From NCBI GenBank assembly GCA_026419785.1, contig JAODTK010005548.1, positions 186,001 through 250,000 of the forward strand: DNA of 64,000 bases, written 5' to 3'. Numbering within the stretch: the stretch's first letter is position 1; every line of letters begins with the position of its first letter. The translations under genes and the position numbers were made by a program. Source of the DNA: Sclerodactyla briareus (taxonomy: Eukaryota > Echinodermata > Holothuroidea > Dendrochirotida > Sclerodactylidae). The notes under the pieces are model-generated. The model did not search any database. It was not told where the DNA came from and was given only the letters and a program-made list of their open reading frames with translations. Positions 58,761 through 64,000 of this stretch are shown one piece after another.

Positions 58761-59362
58761 CTAGACCTGGTCATCGTATTGCTTTTCAGCTGCAGGAAAT
58801 GTCATTCTCGCACCTTCCCTGAACTTTAGTGAGAAAGTTACTCCCCGCCAGTAGTGTTTTTTCTTTGCAGAACCTTTCTTGCTATATGCTCTCTCTGAAT
58901 TCTAACCTGGTTCTCAGGGCCGACGTCTCTGAGATTCTCTCTCCTCTTCTGCCAATCTTGCAAAATAAGCACTACCACTACGGGTATATCTATGTGCTTC
59001 CATAATCTCGGAGGTACAGGCTCTCATATGCGTTCCAGAATCCGGTGACTTGGTTCCTGGATCGTGCTCTGGAAATCCCGGACCTATTAGATATTCTATA
59101 ATATGCCGGGTATCAGTGCCTTTGGGGTATCACTTGTGGCATCTTCGTTGTTGTCCCCTGGATTACATGAACTGTTTTACTTTTAACACTCTCATGCTGG
59201 GATTTTGTATATTTTTGTTATAAAGTATTCGAAAACAGTAGGATTTTCAGGAGAGTGTAGGGTGAGTAGGAGGTCAATGTCCATCAAGTAGGAGAGTGGA
59301 TAAACGTGGAGTAGCTGAGTGCCTGTCAACTCCCCCTGCACGAAACCTGTCGAACAGAGTCA
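58761..59362. other. unassigned
   Basis: A GGGGGGGGGTTTTTTGGCCCCCCC hairpin at 58691-58715 and short direct words are seen. No gene is recognised. Confidence 0.35.
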
Positions 59363-59699
59363 TCATTTTGCCGGGGACAAGCTATTGGAGGACACCGTAT
59401 CACAGCCGGTGAAGCCGTGAGTGGAGTGCAAGAATTCAGTCAGAGCCTCTGGATCTTCCTGAGATCGTATGAACCATTGGATGTAGTTACGAAGATTGGT
59501 AGTTTGTGCCCTGTCTGTGGTATACCGGCTTACCATACATCGGCAAACGGTCAAACCTGAAAAACGCGATGACGCAATGATACATTGAGGGGCATATATA
59601 CGCATCCTTTCTGCCGGATACCGTTTCATGCACCTCAATGTCAGCAGCTGTCACGGGTTGCCCTAGGCGAGTGGACGGATTTTTTGCAATATGTGACAC
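59363..59699 (-). pseudogene. fragment of an uncharacterised HGFTGCDTVS protein family
   Basis: Minus strand: VTAADIEVHETVSGRKDAY, CVIAFFRFDRLPMYG, then in another frame PEALTEFLHSTHGFTGCDTV. The word HALTGCDT-SAF is a hallmark of a multicopy uncharacterised family common in cnidarians, echinoderms and other invertebrates. The match rests mainly on this word. Two frames and no intact ends make it a remnant. Confidence 0.45.
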
Positions 59700-61494
59700 A
59701 TCCGGCGTTCCCCTAGGAGGAAAACTTTTGGTGAGGATTTCTTCTCAGATTGGCTAAATTTCGGCTAATATTCCTGCGAGTTGTTTTCTCCGATTGATGA
59801 CGCAATTTCAAAGAATCTGATGGAACCAATTCGAAAAGTAATCATTTCCAATCCATTTTAGGAACCCGGTTATATTTTCGTGCAAAGTCCGTCTCCGCTT
59901 TGCCAGAGATTATTGGGCTTTTAATTCAGAAATAACGCCCCTTTCAGTGGAGTCAATACGCAAAGTAGTCATTTCCCAGCCCATTCCAGAACCCGGTTTA
60001 TCACTATTCGTTCTCCGCCATGCAGAGATTCGTCGCGGCTATAGTTCAGAAAGTGCGCCCCGTCTGTTATATTCTTGGAAAAAAGCCGGCGAGTCGTTTT
60101 TGTGAGCACTTTATCATAGCGCCATCGCTTCTGGAAGCATCGAAATAGCTCCGGAAAGTTCGCTCGTGATTTGTCGACCTTGATCTATTCTCGGAAACAC
60201 GTCATTCGTGGCAGTCATTCTACACAAACATGAACAACACCGCGATAGCTTCTACGGTTATCTTGCTAAGGAGCTCTAGCAATAGCAACGTACCATATAG
60301 CAACATACTATGTTAAATGTAAATCAAGTACAGTCGACCCGGAGGCAACATGCAACGGTTCATTAGTAATCGCCCCATCGGTTTACCAATATACCCTGCT
60401 CACCAAGCAAGCGTGGCAATTCATACGGCTACACAACTAACCAAGTGATTGCCAAGTCTCGCGTGAGAAGAGCGAGATTTTCTAGAGTACCAATTGATGT
60501 TTGTAAGCCAGTGTAATTCATGTAGTCTTGGTCCCAAGTTTCACGAGATCCTAGCCCGATGCCGGTATAAGTGGAATCTGCCAACACTTGTTTGAAAATA
60601 ACAAATGCAGTTACGTAACTTACACAGACAGGCCTACATGACCGGCAGGAAGGTAAGTCAAGGAATGTAATCATCCAGTATCTAGATATTAAACTTCAAA
60701 TTATATTGATAGCACAACCTTCCCCTCTTGTTAAGTGTAATCAGATTCTCTTACTTTCTGAGAAGTGCATAGGCGTGTCACCGAAATTCCCATCAGGTTC
60801 CAGAACCAACATCCACGTCTCCACTGTCATGTGGTTAGAAAGTATTCGTATTTGCGTCAGCTTTATCGAAGTCACACCGATACTCTTCAATCAACCCTCA
60901 TTATTGGCCTTTTTCCGCAGTTTGAAAATGATAACACGGAGCCGATTTTGAAAGTTTAAAAATATTAGCGTAATTACCAGCTATCGAGACTCCCATTCAT
61001 AAACAATTTCCATTAACCTCCGTATTGAGGAAGTCCGACTGCTCAAATGATAGTTCAGCTTCCTTGTGGGATTATCGGCTCGTTTGCCGAATGAACAGGG
61101 AATTACGAACCCTCCAGATGAACGTCACTCGAATAGATCCACCGGCGCGGAGTGACCCAGGAATCTAACCTAACGTCCGGGAAATCTCGACTACCATCGT
61201 GTTCCATAGCTTAGCTTCTAACAATTACCAAGACGTGCGTCAATCGATAGTGGTCAGCTTGTACGGAAAATGGATACGGCTGTAGTAGTGATCTTGTTGA
61301 AAAAGGGGAGCACAGCGAAAGCTCCGTAAAGGTCCGAGTGACCATGATGGTATCCCCTTAGGGTCTAAATCCCAGGAAGATTTACTTATATGAGAGAGCT
61401 GATATTCATATAATAACCAAAAAACGCAAAAACTTCAGTATTGATCTCATCAGTCGGAATTTGGCTCGAAATGGGGGAATTTTTTTTTTGGGAC
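59700..61494. other. unassigned
   Basis: At 59860-60010, TTTCCAATCCATTTTAGGAACCCGG and TTTCCCAGCCCATTCCAGAACCCGG, with GCCAGAGATTA / GCAGAGATTCG, mark a ~130-bp tandem duplication. The rest shows no gene. Confidence 0.4.
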
Positions 61495-62520
61495 TTATTT
61501 GGCTTGTAAACACGATAACTCGACCCCATCTGGATGAATGAAGCACATATTTGGTATGTATGTTCCCCATGATAAATTCATGAGCCCTGTCGTTCTGTGG
61601 TCAGGTCCGATGTCCTCTGAGGTCACCCAGATGGTCACAGTTGGACACATTGTGACACCGATAAGTTCTAATGTTGGTTTGCAATCAAGTTGGAATTGTG
61701 TGTGTGGCTTCCTCATGAGGAGTACAGGAACCCTTTTGATTTTAGTTGAGGTGAGGGTTGTGCAATTTTGGTCAAAAATAGGAAAGTTGTGAAAAGTTTA
61801 TATTTCGACCAATTTTGAATTGTGAACACGATAACTCGACCCCACCTGGATGGATGAAGCTCATACTTGGTATGTGAGTTCTCCTTGATGAGTACACGAA
61901 CACTATCGTTTTGGGGTTCAGGTTAGAGGTTATCTGAAGTCAACAGAGGCCAATGTCTGAAAACCTTGTTAATACGTCCAGAATGGTCCAGTAAGTCCAG
62001 AATGGTTGAATCAAATTGAACATGGGTATAGCTTTCTTTCTCCTAGGGAGTACAGGAACCTCACCGTTTTTTTTGTATTTTTGGAGCTCAGGGTCATTTT
62101 TCGAAAATGATTAGACATGAACCCTATTGGTTTGGGCCCGAGCAGAAGACCAGGAAGAAAGAAAAAATTCTGTACCACTTGAAAAATAAAGTCTTGGTCT
62201 GATCCAGTTGGACTTTAAGTGTGGGTTTATTCTCAAAAAGCAGAGGTACGATGCGGTAGGCAGTTGTGTGAGAGTAACATCTTGTCCACTACAGCTTTTG
62301 AAAACATGATACCCTGACCCCCTTAGATGTTGACGCTCCATCCTCTTGTGCGCGTTTTCACCACGATGACTACTTGAATGGCAATATTTTGGGGTCGGTT
62401 GGGGGTTTAACAAGAGGCCTAATTTGGCAAATCATCCCTATAAAATTGATAGAGTCCAGAATGCTTGGTTTGATTTTTGTTTTTTTTATGAGTACAGGGG
62501 CCCTATTGCTCTTGTCAGAT
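61495..62520 (-). repeat. TGACCT-family array in reverse orientation, about 3 units
   Basis: CACGATAACTCGACCCCA-CTGGATG recurs at 61511 and 61827 (period 316). Reverse-strand words TCATACTTGGTATGTGAGTTC, GGTCAGGTCCGATG, CTGAGGTCACC and AGTACAGGAACC follow family order. The third unit is diverged. Confidence 0.8.
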
Positions 62521-64000
62521 AGCGCCATCAGTTTCGGGGAATGGTAGGTTTTGTCAGAATTCCTATGCGGCTTCATGATGAACTGGTACAATTTCTCATT
62601 TACAACCCTTGTGATGGCCATAGGTTGTCCGAATGATTCAAGGAATCACTTAGGCCTATCTGTCTTTCTGTCTAATAACTTGGCGCAATACTCTAGAAGG
62701 AACAACCTAAGAATAACTGGTGCCAAGAGCACAAGATAAAACACGAATGACCCCCCAAAAAGACGATAGGCGTTGGAGCTGCTTTTGCCTAAATCTTCCA
62801 GAATGAGTACGCTCTTATGTAGATCAGACAGCGCCGCCACTCAGCTGATGACCACCGAGCATCCATCGTCATACGACTGTACGTACGAGAGGACCTGACG
62901 AAAGGCAACCTTACGCTTTTGGAAATATGAAGGAACACGGGAGATACAAAACCTGTTGACCATCGATGTTCGAATCGTGGCTATCGTACAGGAATTCATG
63001 ACGTAAACATCTACTAGATGTTTCTGAACCATCAAGTGAATGGTTATGTTACTCGAATATCCGCGCGTGTGTGTATGCGTGGGTGCGTTGTCGTTGCTGC
63101 GTGTGTGATTAGGCGACCTCACTTATACTCCGAATTGTTGCTGTGTTGTTGTTGTTTGTGCATATTCGTATGCTTATCTTGCCTGGCTTAGATAAATTCC
63201 TTCTCCCCGATTCTTATCGAATCCAACATCCGACCCCCTATATATCGCTGCTTGGTGTAATTCGCTGATACTTGATCTTCATTCATGTTTGGAGGCGTGC
63301 TGTGTGCGCGCATAGGTGTGCGAACGCACGTGTATGTTCATTGGGCTTCGTCATGTATACATCTTTTTCGTATTGTGGATGACAGGCTGTGCGTATTCAT
63401 ATGCCTATCTTGCCTCACGTTTATTGCCTTACAAATATATGCCTTCTTCCTTCACGTTTATTGTCTTATAGATATATGCTTCTTCCTTTCGATAACCATG
63501 GATACTAGAATCTCACCAGAGATTGTCACCTGAATTAGTGGTCGATAACCTCTCCAGGATGGTATTGATAATCGCAGGGAACTTGCTGAAGTACATGAAA
63601 ACGACCCTATTGCAAAATGCCATTTTTAACAGCAACCAAACTCTCCGGAACATGAAATACATTGCGCCAGTGCACTAATTTTGTAACTTCACTCAACCCG
63701 GCTAACTATTGGTTTTTATTCGTTCGGCCTCCTGGCAAAAATGAATATCTTACAACACAAGCTAACCACAGATGCAGCAAATAATTCGAATATGCTTGTA
63801 CGTTTTATCCGCCTAAATGATTACTGAAATAGTCAATATCAAAATGTTTGCCAAAAATGATTGAGGAAAAGCGGAGCGGAACGGACCCAGTTGACACCCG
63901 AGCCCTATGTCAAAGGAAAAATGAAGCATACTTTTCTTGTTGGTGGTTTTCGCCTGAATTGTTGAAAATTAGGTGACAGTGATAGGTCAGGTTTACTTGA
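62521..64000. other. unassigned right edge
   Basis: (TG/GTT)n tracts occur at 63063-63165. A 46-bp tandem duplication (TTCACGTTTATTG-CTTA-A-ATATATGC) lies at 63414-63490. CCGCGCGTGTGTGTATGCGTG is a simple repeat. No gene is recognised. Confidence 0.35.

Overview
The window looks like AT-rich nuclear DNA from an invertebrate animal. A marine deuterostome, possibly an echinoderm, fits best, because the mix of repeats is familiar from such genomes: GIY-YIG Penelope elements, CR1/Jockey-type LINEs, tRNA SINEs with a GCGCTATATAA tail, and TAGGCCT-type short repeats. This is inference; no marker gene fixes the species. There are no operons and no long clean ORFs. Candidate genes sit as short exons with GT/AG borders in a sea of repeats, and almost every recognisable coding stretch carries one-base frameshifts. 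These could be real decay or uncorrected long-read indels; homopolymer runs are everywhere.

Left part (0.7-20 kb, minus strand): a set of candidate exons. Four exon types each occur at least twice (type 1 at 13.4 and 5.8 kb, type 4 at 11.7 and 5.1 kb, type 2 at 8.8, 7.7 and 7.1 kb, type 3 at 8.4 and 0.7 kb). This suggests two or more tandem, partly broken copies of an unrecognised gene. Two further candidate exons lie upstream at 18.3 and 19.9 kb, one encoding an IKAEP sumoylation-type motif. Between them lies a 1.3-kb, 32-bp minisatellite whose every unit carries a consensus 5' splice site in the gene's direction.

Middle part (20-33 kb): a tRNA SINE; a 2.3-kb tandem array of a ~315-bp repeat that recurs at six or more places in the window and is studded with TGACCT nuclear-receptor half-sites; then a 4.5-kb foldback-like element with ~400-530-bp inverted ends. 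Inside that element sits a repeat of family A, which is itself split by a 1.9-kb element with CAGGGGCGTCG ends. LINE 3' ends follow.

Right part (33-64 kb): a pair of ~600-bp direct duplicates at 35.6 and 37.1 kb; the best protein gene, an EamA/SLC35G-like ten-helix transporter at 39.5-40.55 kb; a TTAA-flanked element with GGGC-rich ends; LINE reverse transcriptase fragments of at least two lineages on both strands; a Penelope-like element with RT and GIY-YIG pieces at 46-47.3 kb; further copies of family A; and a candidate minimal hammerhead ribozyme at 56.1 kb. The rest is unassigned intergenic sequence. No tRNA, rRNA or CRISPR gene was found.
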